This document shows positions 29,514 to 38,577 of a stretch of DNA of 64,000 nt, one piece after another. Position numbers and translations under genes: made by a program. The stretch spans positions 1-64,000 of the forward strand of contig CANKYO010000004.1 in the NCBI GenBank assembly GCA_947488175.1. Direction: 5' to 3'. This DNA comes from an uncultured Paracoccaceae bacterium. GTDB taxonomy: Bacteria > Pseudomonadota > Alphaproteobacteria > Rhodobacterales > Rhodobacteraceae. A model generated the notes under the pieces. The model saw only the letters and a list, made by a program, of their open reading frames with translations, searched no databases and was not told the DNA's origin. Each line of letters opens with the position of its first letter. Positions within the stretch are counted from its first letter, which is position 1.

Positions 29514-30799
29514 CAGGTGTGACGCGCCAGCCAGCCTTCCAGCCGGTCCCGCAGGTCATCCGCCAGCGCCTCGTCCTCGATCTCCTCCAGCGCCTCTGCA
29601 ACAAAGGCAAGGGTCAACAGGCTCTGCGCATCCTTCTCGGGCAAGCCGCGCGAGCGCAGATAAAACAACGCCTCCTCGTCAATCGCGCCCGACGTGGAGC
29701 CATGCGAACAGGCCACATCATCGGCATAGATCTCCAACTCTGGCTTGGCCAGAAACTGACTGTCATCATCCAAGAGCAGCGACTGGCTGATCTGATACCC
29801 ATCCGTCTTCTGGGCACCGGCCTTCACCAGAATCTTACCCTGAAACACACCCGTCGCTCCGTTGCGCAGTACCTTCTTGAACACCTGACGGCTTTCGCAA
29901 TTCACCGCGTCATGGGTGATAAACACGGTATCATCATGATGAAAATCGCGACCATCGCCGACACAGGCGCCAGCCACATGGGCCACAGCCTCATCCCCGA
30001 CAATTTCGATAATACAATCGTTGCGGGTCAGCACACCGTTGAAGGTCAGCGTAAAGGATTTAAAGGTAGACCCCGCACCAATCCTTGCAAAACAATGGGT
30101 TACAGCGCGACGTTCATGATCGCGACCTTGGGCACGGACATGATGGAACGTCCCCCCATCAGCCACCTCGACCTCCAGCTGCTTGGAAAAACGGGCGGCG
30201 GCAGGACCAGTCTCCAGCAAGGTCACTTCGGCCCCTGCTTCAACCTTGACCACATTATGCAGGATCGCATCCGACGCCACATCCTGATGCAGATAAATCA
30301 GGTTGATCGGCTTGGACACTTTCGCCGTCGCGCGGATCACCACACCATCACTGGCAAAGGCGGTATTCATCGCGGCAAAAGGGCGGTTCACCGGGGTCTG
30401 GCCCCGCGCCTCAAGCACGCCATACACATCCTTGACCCAATGAATATCGGCCGCCATCGCATCGGCCAGACGCTCAATCTCGACACCCTCGGCGCTCAGA
30501 TCATCAGACGCATCTGCATCAAAAACACCATCGACAAACACGATCCGCACACGGTCCACCGCGTCAAACAGCGGGCTTTCATCACTGTGAAACAGCGCGG
30601 CCTCGGGCGCGTCCGGTGCGTTTAGCGACGTCGGATCGGTATATTTCCAGTACTCGTCACGCTTGCTTGGCAGACCCATCGCCTGCAACCGGGCCAGCGC
30701 ATCAGCACGCGCGGCATTGGCCCAACCGGCCCCGTCCGGCATGGCCAATCGCGCCAGCCGCGCCTCTGTCACATCAGCTTTCAGTTTCGCCAGCGCCAT
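29513..30799 (-). CDS. sufD: Fe-S cluster assembly protein SufD
   Basis: A 428-residue member of the SufB/SufD beta-helix family. The C-terminal half reads KILVKAGAQKTDGYQISQSL and IYADDVACSHGSTSGAIDEEALFYLRSRG, the standard SufD end with the conserved cluster-interface His. The N-terminal helical region is poorly conserved, as usual. SufD pairs with SufB and the ATPase SufC to form the cytosolic scaffold that builds Fe-S clusters. Its start shares one base with the sufC stop. Confidence 0.96.
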   Translation of the reverse strand: MALAKLKADVTEARLARLAMPDGAGWANAARADALARLQAMGLPSKRDEYWKYTDPTSLNAPDAPEAALFHSDESPLFDAVDRVRIVFVDGVFDADASDDLSAEGVEIERLADAMAADIHWVKDVYGVLEARGQTPVNRPFAAMNTAFASDGVVIRATAKVSKPINLIYLHQDVASDAILHNVVKVEAGAEVTLLETGPAAARFSKQLEVEVADGGTFHHVRAQGRDHERRAVTHCFARIGAGSTFKSFTLTFNGVLTRNDCIIEIVGDEAVAHVAGACVGDGRDFHHDDTVFITHDAVNCESRQVFKKVLRNGATGVFQGKILVKAGAQKTDGYQISQSLLLDDDSQFLAKPELEIYADDVACSHGSTSGAIDEEALFYLRSRGLPEKDAQSLLTLAFVAEALEEIEDEALADDLRDRLEGWLARHT

Positions 30800-31554
30800 C
30801 AGGCCACCTCTGCCAGAATATCGGCATAACCGTTGTTTTCCACCTCAAGCGCCAGCTCAGGACCCCCGGTCTTCACGATGCGGCCATCGGCCATGATATG
30901 CACCACATCGGGCTGAATATGGTCCAGCAGACGCTGATAATGGGTGATCACAAGAAACGACCGGCCTTCGGAACGCAGGGCGTTCACACCTTCGGCCACC
31001 AGCTTCATCGCATCCACATCCAGACCTGAATCGGTCTCGTCCAGAATGCACATCTTGGGTTCCAGCATCGCCATCTGCAGAATTTCGTTGCGCTTCTTCT
31101 CACCACCGGAAAAGCCCACATTGACCGGACGCTTCAGCATATCCGCATCAATGCTCAGGCTTTTGGCCTTGGCCCGCACTTCTTTCAGAAAATCACCGGC
31201 GCTCAACTCTTCCTCACCACGCGATTTCCGCTGCGCATTCACCGCCGTGCGCAGAAACGTCATGTTGCCCACACCGGGAATTTCGACCGGATACTGGAAC
31301 GCCAGAAACAGACCGGCCGCGGCACGCTCTTCCGGCTCCATATCCAGCAGATCAGCACCTTCCAGCTGGGCCGACCCATACGTCACCTCATACCCGTCCT
31401 TGCCCGACAGCACATAGGACAAGGTGGATTTGCCAGACCCGTTCGGACCCATGATCGCATGAACCGATCCGGGCTCGATCTTCAGATCCACACCCTTGAG
31501 GATCTGCTTGTCTTCTTCTTCCAGTTTGACCTGTAGGCCTTTGATATTCAGCAT
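30799..31554 (-). CDS. sufC: Fe-S cluster assembly ATPase SufC
   Basis: A 251-residue cytosolic ABC-type ATPase without membrane partner. Walker A is MGPNGSGKSTLSYVLSGKDG, the signature VGFSGGEKKRNEI, and Walker B MCILDETDSGLDVDAM, all typical of SufC. I chose the ATG at 31554 (MLNIKGLQVKLEEEDKQILK) after a GAGGAGAAAAG ribosome binding site; the frame extends 22 codons upstream. ATP binding by SufC drives the shape change of the SufBCD scaffold. It follows the small membrane protein gene by 93 bases. Confidence 0.97.
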   Translation of the reverse strand: MLNIKGLQVKLEEEDKQILKGVDLKIEPGSVHAIMGPNGSGKSTLSYVLSGKDGYEVTYGSAQLEGADLLDMEPEERAAAGLFLAFQYPVEIPGVGNMTFLRTAVNAQRKSRGEEELSAGDFLKEVRAKAKSLSIDADMLKRPVNVGFSGGEKKRNEILQMAMLEPKMCILDETDSGLDVDAMKLVAEGVNALRSEGRSFLVITHYQRLLDHIQPDVVHIMADGRIVKTGGPELALEVENNGYADILAEVA

Positions 31555-31647
31555 TCTTTTCTCCTCAATACGTATATGTTTCGGCCACGGCAAAAACCTT
31601 CGCGCGGACGGGTCCGGCAAAGGCTGCGTGGGATAAGATTTCAGGGG

Positions 31648-32160
31648 TCAGAGACTGATGGTCACGTCCCGAAAGACCAGCGACATCGGCACGGTCTGTG
31701 CGCGCACAGTCTCGACATATTCCGGCGAATAGACAATCGCCAGTTTGTCCGGATAGGCCCACATCAGGTTGTGACCTGCCACAAACATCAGCCCTGCGCC
31801 GGCCACCTGTGCCACGCGCAACACCATCTTGCGATGATGCATCAGCGCCGCCAGCGTCAGCATAACAAGCAGGCTGAGCAGTATGTCGGTAAAGATCGAG
31901 GCATCGGTCACCTCGGTCATACCCAGATAACGAATGCGCAGTGCCTGCCCGGCCATCATGGCCACACCGCCAATGATCAACGACACCAGAATTTTGGAGA
32001 TATTGATCTTGCTGCGCTTGACGGTTTGCCGGATCTCTTTTTGCGATGTGTGCTTGGGCACATGCATCTTCAGTTCGGGATCGTAATAGGCGTTGTTGCG
32101 CGGATTGTTGATGCGCTTCACCCGCGCATTGAAATCGTTGATGTCGTATTTTCGCGCCAT
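31648..32160 (-). CDS. hypothetical membrane protein in the suf operon
   Basis: A 170-residue protein. The N-terminal 70 residues are basic and soluble (MARKYDINDFNARVKRINNP). Transmembrane helices lie at about 58-76, 88-108 and 118-135, followed by a periplasmic or cytosolic tail. An equivalent uncharacterised gene often lies between sufB and sufC in Rhodobacteraceae. It is in the same direction with gaps of 93-112 bases on each side, so it is probably in the operon. No function is known to me. Confidence 0.75.
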   Translation of the reverse strand: MARKYDINDFNARVKRINNPRNNAYYDPELKMHVPKHTSQKEIRQTVKRSKINISKILVSLIIGGVAMMAGQALRIRYLGMTEVTDASIFTDILLSLLVMLTLAALMHHRKMVLRVAQVAGAGLMFVAGHNLMWAYPDKLAIVYSPEYVETVRAQTVPMSLVFRDVTISL

Positions 32161-32272
32161 CTATCGGTCCGCCATCCCTACTCAGGATGCAGTGTCCCAC
32201 CCAATCGGGGCGGAAACGGGGCCGCGCGGTGACGGACCCGCGACGATATCGGTGCGAAATCGTGCGCATGAC

Positions 32273-33796
32273 CTAGCCGACAGAGCCTTCCAGCGAAATC
32301 GCCACAAGCGCCTGCGCTTCCATGGCAAATTCCATCGGCAGCGCCTGCAGCACTTCCTTGCAGAACCCGTTCACGACCAGCGCGACAGCTTCCTCTTCAT
32401 CCATGCCGCGCTGACGGCAATAGAACAGCTGATCATCATCCACCTTGGATGTGGTCGCCTCATGCTCAACCCGAGACGAGTTATTCTTCACCTCGATATA
32501 GGGCACCGTATGCGCCCCACATTTGTCGCCGATCAGCAGTGAGTCACACTGGGTATAATTCCGCGAATCCTTCGCTTTCGGGTGCATCGACACCAGCCCC
32601 CGATACGTATTCTGCGCCTTGCCCGCGCTGATCCCCTTCGAGACGATCCGCGACTTTGTGTTCTTGCCCAGATGCACCATCTTCGTGCCGGTATCTGCCT
32701 GCTGCATGTTGTTGGCGATGGCGATGGAATAAAACTCGCCCTGGCTATCATCACCGCGCAGAATGCAGCTTGGATATTTCCAGGTAATCGCTGATCCGGT
32801 TTCCACCTGCGTCCACATCACCTTTGACCTTGCGCCCCGGCAATCGGCACGCTTCGTCACAAAGTTATAGATCCCGCCAACGCCGTTTTCATCGCCCGGA
32901 TACCAGTTCTGCACGGTGGAATATTTCACCTCCGCATCTTCCTCGACGATGATCTCGACAACGGCGGCATGTAGCTGGGCCACATCACGCTTGGGTGCGG
33001 TGCAGCCTTCCAGATAGGACACATAAGACCCTTTGTCGGCGATGATCAGCGTGCGCTCAAACTGGCCGGTATTCTCGGCGTTAATGCGGAAATAGGTCGA
33101 CAATTCCATCGGGCAGCGAACCCCGGGGGGCACGTACACAAACGATCCGTCCGAAAATACGGCGCTATTCAGCGTGGCATAGAAATTGTCAGATGGCGGC
33201 ACAACCGATCCCAAATATTTCTTCACCAAATCCGGGTGCTTCTCGATCGCCTCGGAAATCGAACAGAAGATGACGCCCGCTTTCTCAAGCTCCGCCTGAA
33301 AGGTCGTGCCAACGGACACAGAATCAAACACCGCGTCCACGGCCACCTTGCGGCCTTCTGCGGGAATATCCTCAGCGCCTTCAACACCTGCCAAAATGGC
33401 CTGCTCTTTCAACGGGATACCCAGCTTGGCATAGGTCGCCAGCAGCTTGGGATCGACCTCATCGAGCGACTTGGGCTTCACTTCCATGCTTTTGGGGCGA
33501 GCATAGTAATAGATGTCCTGAAAATCGATATCGGGATAGCTGACCATCGCCCATGTCGGCTCCTCGATCTGCTCCCAGCGGGCAAAGGCCGACAGACGCC
33601 AATCGGTCATCCATTCCGGCTCATTATTCTTGTTCGAAATCAGACGCACGATATCGGTGTTCACGCCCTTGGGCGCATACTCCATCTCGATCTCGGTTTC
33701 CCAACCATGCTTATACGCACCCGAGAGTTCCTTGACCGCATCGACCGTCTCCTGATCAACGCCCTCTTTGACTTCAACTGCATCCATCGCGTTCAT
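32273..33796 (-). CDS. sufB: Fe-S cluster assembly protein SufB
   Basis: A 507-residue scaffold protein. The C-terminal beta-helix core contains [55 protein letters not shown] and [20 protein letters not shown], all SufB hallmarks including the Cys and Glu residues used in cluster assembly. I chose the ATG at 33796 after GAGAGAGG. It forms the SufBCD complex with the products downstream, receiving sulfur from SufS or the other desulfurase. Only 11 bases separate it from the preceding desulfurase gene. Confidence 0.97.
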   Translation of the reverse strand: MNAMDAVEVKEGVDQETVDAVKELSGAYKHGWETEIEMEYAPKGVNTDIVRLISNKNNEPEWMTDWRLSAFARWEQIEEPTWAMVSYPDIDFQDIYYYARPKSMEVKPKSLDEVDPKLLATYAKLGIPLKEQAILAGVEGAEDIPAEGRKVAVDAVFDSVSVGTTFQAELEKAGVIFCSISEAIEKHPDLVKKYLGSVVPPSDNFYATLNSAVFSDGSFVYVPPGVRCPMELSTYFRINAENTGQFERTLIIADKGSYVSYLEGCTAPKRDVAQLHAAVVEIIVEEDAEVKYSTVQNWYPGDENGVGGIYNFVTKRADCRGARSKVMWTQVETGSAITWKYPSCILRGDDSQGEFYSIAIANNMQQADTGTKMVHLGKNTKSRIVSKGISAGKAQNTYRGLVSMHPKAKDSRNYTQCDSLLIGDKCGAHTVPYIEVKNNSSRVEHEATTSKVDDDQLFYCRQRGMDEEEAVALVVNGFCKEVLQALPMEFAMEAQALVAISLEGSVG

Positions 33797-33807
33797 CTCG
33801 ACCTCTC

Positions 33808-34839
33808 TCAAGCTGCCCGCCTGCGGGCGCGTTTCTCTGTCCAGGCCTGCACAAAGCGCATGACCTCATCCTCTGTTGTCTCTAGCCCCAGCGAAACGCG
33901 CAGCGCACTCGCGGCAGCTTCATCATCCAATCCCATGGCCTTCAAAACCCGGCTCACCTTCACCTTGCCTGATGAACAGGCCGATCCTGCCGAAACCGCA
34001 AACCCCGCCAGATCCATCGCCATGACTTGCGTTTCACCCTTCCACCCAGGGGTGGCAAAACAACTCGTGTTGGGAAGACGGCGACACCCTTTCCCGACAA
34101 AAATAGTCCTGTTTTCGGCAGCCTCAATAGCACTTTCTAGAATATTTCTAAGTTTCTCGATCCGGTCCCATTTTCCAACCGCCAGATCCGCCTGCGCGGC
34201 CTGTGCAGCAGCGCCCATACCGGCAACGGCGACCACATTCTCGGTGCCCGACCGGCGACCCATCTCCTGCCCGCCACCCTTGATCTGCGCGGCCACATCC
34301 GTGCCTTGCGGAAAGATCAGTGCACCAACGCCTTTCGGGCCACCAAATTTATGGGCCGACAAAAACACCATCCGCACGCCAGACCAATTAAAGGCAAAGG
34401 GAATGCGACCAAACCCTTGGGTGATATCAGACACCGCCAATCCCTGCGGCAAGCCCTGCACAATCCCGGTCTCCGAATTGGCCAGTTGCAGCACTGACGC
34501 GCCCGGATCGTCCACCTGCACAGCCCCATCCACAACCGGCAAAACCGGATCAACCCAGGCATGCACCGCATCATGCTCAATCGGTGCCGCCTTCAGCCCA
34601 CGCCCGGCCAGGGCAAGTGCCGCCGCCTCTGTCGCACCAGACGTAAACACCACATCCGCGCCCGAGGCACCCACAGCCTCCGCCACCTGCGCCCGCGCCT
34701 TCTCAACAAGCCCCTTGGCCGCACGCCCTTCGGCATGCACAGAGGACGGGTTACCCACCACATCCATCGCCGCCAGCATCGCCGCCCTTGCCTCTGCCCG
34801 CAAAGGCGTCGTGGCGTTATGATCCAGATACACCCTCAT
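33808..34839 (-). CDS. cysteine desulfurase, IscS/NifS-like (group I)
   Basis: A 343-residue PLP enzyme, shorter than IscS (about 404). It opens with [12 protein letters not shown], has the PLP lysine in [16 protein letters not shown], and the catalytic Cys in the long active-site loop [15 protein letters not shown], so it is group I, unlike SufS in the same operon. The alignment suggests a shortened C terminus. It is the second gene, between the Rrf2 regulator and sufB, the usual rhodobacterial arrangement. It may supply sulfur to SufBCD or other thiolation pathways. Confidence 0.92.
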   Translation of the reverse strand: MRVYLDHNATTPLRAEARAAMLAAMDVVGNPSSVHAEGRAAKGLVEKARAQVAEAVGASGADVVFTSGATEAAALALAGRGLKAAPIEHDAVHAWVDPVLPVVDGAVQVDDPGASVLQLANSETGIVQGLPQGLAVSDITQGFGRIPFAFNWSGVRMVFLSAHKFGGPKGVGALIFPQGTDVAAQIKGGGQEMGRRSGTENVVAVAGMGAAAQAAQADLAVGKWDRIEKLRNILESAIEAAENRTIFVGKGCRRLPNTSCFATPGWKGETQVMAMDLAGFAVSAGSACSSGKVKVSRVLKAMGLDDEAAASALRVSLGLETTEDEVMRFVQAWTEKRARRRAA

Positions 34840-34920
34840 CCCTTCTTCCGAGCAGAAATATCTCGGGGTCTGGGGCTGGCCCCGGCCAAAAATGTCTTGC
34901 GGCGCAGCCGCACCTTTGGA

Positions 34921-35382
34921 TCACGCCTCATCAACGACCTCGAACAGCGCAGGAACGGCCGGACAGGGGGCCAATTCATTGCCCACCACATCCGACAGGC
35001 GGGCCTGATGCAAAAACACATAGACATGGGCGCTCAACCCCTCCCACAACCGGTTGGTCATGGATTGAGCGCGGCTGCCAGATGTCGCTCCCGACGCCCC
35101 TGCCCCCTTGTGCATGGCTGATACGGTCTCATCCACGGCACCCAGGATCTCTGACACCCGGATATCCGCCGCCGAACGGGCCAGACGATAACCGCCACCG
35201 GGGCCGCGCACGGATTCAACCAGCCCGGCGCGGCGCAGCTTCACAAACAGCTGCTCCAGATAAGGTAGTGAGATATCCTGCCGCTTGGAAATCTCTGTCA
35301 GATTCACCAGGCCATCGCCCTCCTGCAAGGCCAGATCAGCCAGCGCCACCATCGCATAGCGGCCCTTTGTACTTAATTTCAT
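34921..35382 (-). CDS. iscR: Rrf2-family regulator IscR-like
   Basis: A 153-residue Rrf2-type repressor. The winged HTH reads MKLSTKGRYAMVALADLALQ and LTEISKRQDISLPYLEQLFVKL, followed by SVRGPGGGYRLAR. The usual three-cysteine Fe-S ligand motif of enterobacterial IscR is not evident: after the HTH I see no CxxxxxCxxxxC pattern, only a single Cys near the C terminus (APCPAVP). Alphaproteobacterial IscR proteins can bind clusters with fewer cysteines. I chose the ATG at 35382 after GAGGGGG; an upstream in-frame ATG lacks a site. It heads the suf operon, which it probably represses when clusters are plentiful. Confidence 0.9.
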   Translation of the reverse strand: MKLSTKGRYAMVALADLALQEGDGLVNLTEISKRQDISLPYLEQLFVKLRRAGLVESVRGPGGGYRLARSAADIRVSEILGAVDETVSAMHKGAGASGATSGSRAQSMTNRLWEGLSAHVYVFLHQARLSDVVGNELAPCPAVPALFEVVDEA

Positions 35383-35476
35383 GCCAGCCCCCTCGCGCGC
35401 GACACGCAATTTCATTGACGCCGCAGCCTCGCGTCATTACTTCACCGTGAACACAAGATTTGGGGTCATCCCCGAA

Positions 35477-35493
35477 TTTAGAATCTTTCTAAA
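35477..35493. promoter_or_regulatory. perfect Irr-box (ICE-like) palindrome upstream of iscR
   Basis: TTTAGAATCTTTCTAAA consists of perfect seven-base inverted arms (TTTAGAA and TTCTAAA) around TCT. It matches the iron control element bound by the haem-responsive Fur-family regulator Irr in alphaproteobacteria. It lies 95 bases upstream of the iscR start and 57 bases before the divergent hydrolase start, so it can control either gene. Confidence 0.75.
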
Positions 35494-35549
35494 GTGCCTG
35501 AGCATTTTCGTCAACAATGCACTTGGGCCATAGCAGTGACGGATCAAGA

Positions 35550-36203
35550 ATGCCCGAAGTCATCTTCCCCGGACCCGAAGGGCGCCTCGAAGGGCGCTAC
35601 CACCCGCAAAAAGATCGCGATGCACCGATTGCCATCGTGCTGCACCCGCATCCACAGTTCGGGGGGACGATGAACAACCGGGTCGTCTACAACCTGCACT
35701 ACGCCTTTTATAACATGGGCTTTACCGTGTTGCGGTTCAACTTCCGCGGTGTGGGGCGCAGCCAGGGCGAATATGATCAGGGGGTTGGTGAGCTCAGCGA
35801 TGCCGCCAGTGCGCTCGACTATCTGCAGTCGATGAACAACAACGCCAAACATTGCTGGGTGGCGGGCTTTTCATTTGGCGCCTGGATCGGCATGCAGCTC
35901 TTGATGCGGCGGCCGGAGATCACCGGGTTCATCTCGGTATCACCACCCGCCAATATGTATGATTTCAGCTTCCTCGCACCCTGCCCGTCCTCGGGTCTGA
36001 TCATCAACGGCTCAAACGACCGGGTCGCCCCGCCGCGCGACACAGTCAGCCTTGTCAACAAGCTGCACGAGCAAAAGGGGATCACAATCACCCATGATGA
36101 AATGGAAGGGGCCGGACATTTCTTCGAAGATCCATATATGGACCCAATGATTGACACAGTTAAAGCTTATGTCCGGCGGCGATTGACCGAAAACACGAGG
36201 TAG
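35550..36203 (+). CDS. alpha/beta hydrolase
   Basis: A 217-residue single-domain alpha/beta hydrolase of the compact type often found beside iscR in Rhodobacteraceae. LHPHPQFGGTMNNRV near the N terminus forms the oxyanion region, WVAGFSFGAWIGMQL gives the nucleophile elbow G-F-S-F-G with the catalytic Ser near residue 112, and GAGHFF near the end supplies the His. No signal peptide is present, so it is cytosolic. I chose the ATG at 35550; the open frame begins earlier at 35517. The next gene starts two bases past its stop. The substrate is unknown. Confidence 0.88.
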   Translation: MPEVIFPGPEGRLEGRYHPQKDRDAPIAIVLHPHPQFGGTMNNRVVYNLHYAFYNMGFTVLRFNFRGVGRSQGEYDQGVGELSDAASALDYLQSMNNNAKHCWVAGFSFGAWIGMQLLMRRPEITGFISVSPPANMYDFSFLAPCPSSGLIINGSNDRVAPPRDTVSLVNKLHEQKGITITHDEMEGAGHFFEDPYMDPMIDTVKAYVRRRLTENTR

Positions 36204-36205
36204 TC

Positions 36206-36874
36206 ATGGCCGAATCCTATGTCGACAGAGTTGCCAATGAACTTGCCGATCTCGCCCTCGCGGATCAGGCAGCATCGGGTGATGTCGGGATCGTGGAAGA
36301 AATCGGCAAACTGCTTGGGGCATCCTCGCAAACCCTGCAAGAGACCTATCTGACCGCCGTGCGCGTCCGGCGGGCCGAGGCACGTGCACGCGAACTGCTG
36401 GAGCGGCGGCAGGCCAACGGGTTTAAAAACGCACCACCGCCAAAGGCCGCACCGCTGCAAGGCCTGTCCGAAGAAGACAAGAAAGCCGCAGAGGCCGAAA
36501 TCGAACGGAAAGCCGCAGAGACAACACCGGTCGACAACGCCAAGGCAGCCGCGGAAGAAGCCGCACGCGAAGCCGCCGAAATCGAGGCCGAGATCGCAGC
36601 CGTCGCGGCCCGCAAAGCCGAAGAAGAGGCGGCTAAGAAAGTAGCAGAGGAAGAAGCCCGCAAAGTCGCCGCCGCGCGCAAAGCGGAAGCGGAAAAAGCC
36701 GCCAAAGCCGACGCCGAAAAGAAGGCAGCCGAAGCCGCAAAACCCGTCGTCGGCCCCTGGGATCTGGAAGACGACACCGCATCGGCACCCACGCCCTCAG
36801 CCCCAGCTCCTGTCCCTGCCAAAAGCGAACCGGCCGACAAATCCCCTGCCATGCCGAGGCGTGTAACACGCTAA
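36206..36874 (+). CDS. alanine/lysine/glutamate-rich coiled-coil protein
   Basis: A 222-residue protein with three parts. Residues 1-75 form a helical domain (ESYVDRVANELADLALADQA, then a stretch ending RVRRAEARARELLERRQ). Residues 90-185 are low-complexity repeats of Ala, Glu and Lys that read as a TolA-like coiled coil. The final 40 residues are Pro- and Ala-rich. There is no signal peptide or membrane helix. It starts two bases after the hydrolase stop, so the two are translated from one mRNA. Function is unknown to me. Confidence 0.75.
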   Translation: MAESYVDRVANELADLALADQAASGDVGIVEEIGKLLGASSQTLQETYLTAVRVRRAEARARELLERRQANGFKNAPPPKAAPLQGLSEEDKKAAEAEIERKAAETTPVDNAKAAAEEAAREAAEIEAEIAAVAARKAEEEAAKKVAEEEARKVAAARKAEAEKAAKADAEKKAAEAAKPVVGPWDLEDDTASAPTPSAPAPVPAKSEPADKSPAMPRRVTR

Positions 36875-36905
36875 TCAACGATCCGGTTCACCGGCCGGCA
36901 TTCAT

Positions 36906-37112
36906 TTGGTTGTCCCACTCTATTCTTTGCTTTTGTAGCACCATCCTATTCCGCACCTTGGTGGCGCCGTCCTATTCCGTCCCCTGATGCTGCAGTCCTG
37001 TTATGCCCTTTAGTGGTGCCATCTTATTCCTTCCTCCGGGCATGCCACCTTGGTCCGTCCTTTGGTCGTGCGTCCTACTCCTTCCTCTGGCGATGCTGTT
37101 CTTTCTTTCCTT
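36906..37112. repeat. degenerate 26-bp tandem repeat array (about eight units)
   Basis: A core related to CTATTC recurs at 36920, 36946, 36972, 36998, 37024, 37050, 37075 and 37101, that is, exact 26-base steps with one 25-base step. The unit consensus is near GGTGGTGCCATCCTATTCC followed by a pyrimidine-rich tail. Units differ at several positions, so the array is old. The period is not a multiple of three, so it is not a protein repeat. Confidence 0.75.
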
Positions 37113-37429
37113 TGGTTGACCCACAACCGAACGCCGCAAGCATCAGCGGTGCACACAATCGCAGCGGAAGCGATGAAACATCCCGGTTCTGGCGCACCCC
37201 TGCACAGACCATGGTCACTCGACATCCTTGTCTGCGCCTGGCCTCGCGCCCAAACCCCGTCGATCACAAACGAAGACGACGATGTCAGTTGCTTCGCCCC
37301 ACATAGGCTCTGTCTCGTCCTCTCCCTCCATCCACATTCAGCATATCGCAGTCGGTCCGTATAACCTTCGATCACCATAGACTCGCATCGTTTCATTTGG
37401 CTTAACAGCGGCACCCTTCGCCCAAACCC
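37113..37429. other. intergenic sequence, no gene seen
   Basis: The long minus-strand frame covering this stretch is mainly the antisense of the HD-domain gene and has no family match. I see no RNA gene or clear regulatory element. Confidence 0.45.
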
Positions 37430-38032
37430 ATGAAAAAGGATGTCGTGCCTTTGACTGACCGTATCAACGCCCAACTGACCTTCCTGACGGAAGCCTGCAA
37501 ACTGAAATCCGTCCTGCGCGGCACCACGCTTTGCGACGGATCGCGGCGCGAAAACTCCGGCGAACACAGCTGGCACATCGCGCTCTACGCGATGGTCATG
37601 GCCGAACACGCCAATCGCGCCATCAACCTCGACCGGGTCATCAGGATGCTTCTGATCCACGACATCGTGGAAATCGACGCAGGCGACAATCCCATCCACG
37701 GCAACCACGACCCGGCGGAAACCGAAGCCATCGAACAGGCCGCCGCAACCCGCATCTTCGGCCTGCTGCCCGCCGATCAGGCCAGCGCTTTCCGCGCCCT
37801 CTGGGACGAATTCGAAGCGGCAGAAACCGACGACGCGATCTTCGCCAAATCCATCGACAGGGTGCAGCCCGTGGTCTCCAACCTCGAAAGCGGCGGGACA
37901 AGCTGGATCGACTACGAAGTCACCCGCGAACAGGTCGAAACCCGGGTCGGCGCCAAGGTCCAACGCGGCGCCTCTGCCATCTGGGGTGCCCTGAGAACGC
38001 GCATCGACATCTGGTTTTCCAGTCAGCCGTAG
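37430..38032 (+). CDS. HD-domain hydrolase (YfbR/HDDC2-like)
   Basis: A 200-residue cytosolic HD-superfamily phosphohydrolase. Metal-binding residues are visible as SGEHSWHIALYAMVM (first His), RMLLIHDIVEIDAGD (HD pair) and the Asp of KSIDRVQPV. The pattern fits the HD_3/YfbR-HDDC2 group, which includes 5-prime-deoxynucleotidases. The likely reaction is removal of phosphate from a nucleotide, inferred only from the family. The gene stands alone, with the tandem array upstream and a small secreted protein gene downstream. Confidence 0.88.
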   Translation: MKKDVVPLTDRINAQLTFLTEACKLKSVLRGTTLCDGSRRENSGEHSWHIALYAMVMAEHANRAINLDRVIRMLLIHDIVEIDAGDNPIHGNHDPAETEAIEQAAATRIFGLLPADQASAFRALWDEFEAAETDDAIFAKSIDRVQPVVSNLESGGTSWIDYEVTREQVETRVGAKVQRGASAIWGALRTRIDIWFSSQP

Positions 38033-38139
38033 GGATCAGCACCTATGCCTGCTGCACGTCTTGTAGAAAATGACCGGCTCACGCATAATTCCGCAGATGT
38101 AAAACAATGCGCACCAGCGCGTCTCAAAGGATAGTCAGC

Positions 38140-38577
38140 ATGTCGACCAAAGCCGCGGCGCTCCTCATTGTCACGATCCTCGGGCTTGGCCCGGCCTTGG
38201 CAGACGGCCACCTCGGCAACCCGATCATCACGGCACCCGACCGGCCTCTGCCGCCGACATGTTACAGAACAGAAACCGACACCCTCTCGGCCGCCGTGCT
38301 TCTCGAGGAAATCGAAGGCGAAGCTATCGATGTCAGCGGCTATGGCAATGTCACGACGGCTGAAGGCGAAAGCTGGGGATTCCTGATTACCTTCACCGGC
38401 GTTCTTGATGGTGCGTTCCTGACAGGAACCAGCACCGTTTCGGTCGATGGCAACCAGTTCGAGGAATTGCGGCAATGGGCCTTTGCAGATGGCGCGATCG
38501 TCACGGAAATGGGCACCTTTGCCGCTTCCGACTGCGACGGAATAGAAGACGAATTCATCAACCGTTCTATCAACTGA
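38140..38577 (+). CDS. hypothetical secreted protein
   Basis: About 145 residues. I chose the ATG at 38140, which follows AAAGGATAG and starts a signal peptide (MSTKAAALLIVTILGLGPALA, cleaved before DGH). An ATG at 38107 would add 11 residues before it. The mature domain has one Cys near the N terminus (PPTCYR) and one near the C terminus (ASDCDG), likely a disulfide, and a beta-rich acidic body. I recognise no family. Periplasmic location is predicted. Confidence 0.75.
   Translation: MSTKAAALLIVTILGLGPALADGHLGNPIITAPDRPLPPTCYRTETDTLSAAVLLEEIEGEAIDVSGYGNVTTAEGESWGFLITFTGVLDGAFLTGTSTVSVDGNQFEELRQWAFADGAIVTEMGTFAASDCDGIEDEFINRSIN

Noticed and set aside
29519..30625. Plus-strand open frame of 368 codons opposite sufD
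   Set aside because: It lies wholly inside sufD, has an antisense His/Arg-rich composition and no motif.
34136..34152. A second Irr-like inverted repeat (TAGAA-TAT-TTCTA)
   Set aside because: It lies inside the cysteine desulfurase coding sequence in an AT-rich patch, its arms are only five bases long and the outer bases do not match; probably chance.
33236..34822. Plus-strand open frame of 528 codons opposite sufB and the desulfurase
   Set aside because: It covers two well-supported genes on the other strand; the Ser/Thr/Pro-rich end is a shadow of high-GC codon usage.
37010..37963. Long minus-strand open frame of 317 codons
   Set aside because: It is antisense to the HD-domain gene and runs into the tandem array; composition (Gly, Asp, Val runs) is that of an antisense frame, and no ribosome binding site or domain is visible.
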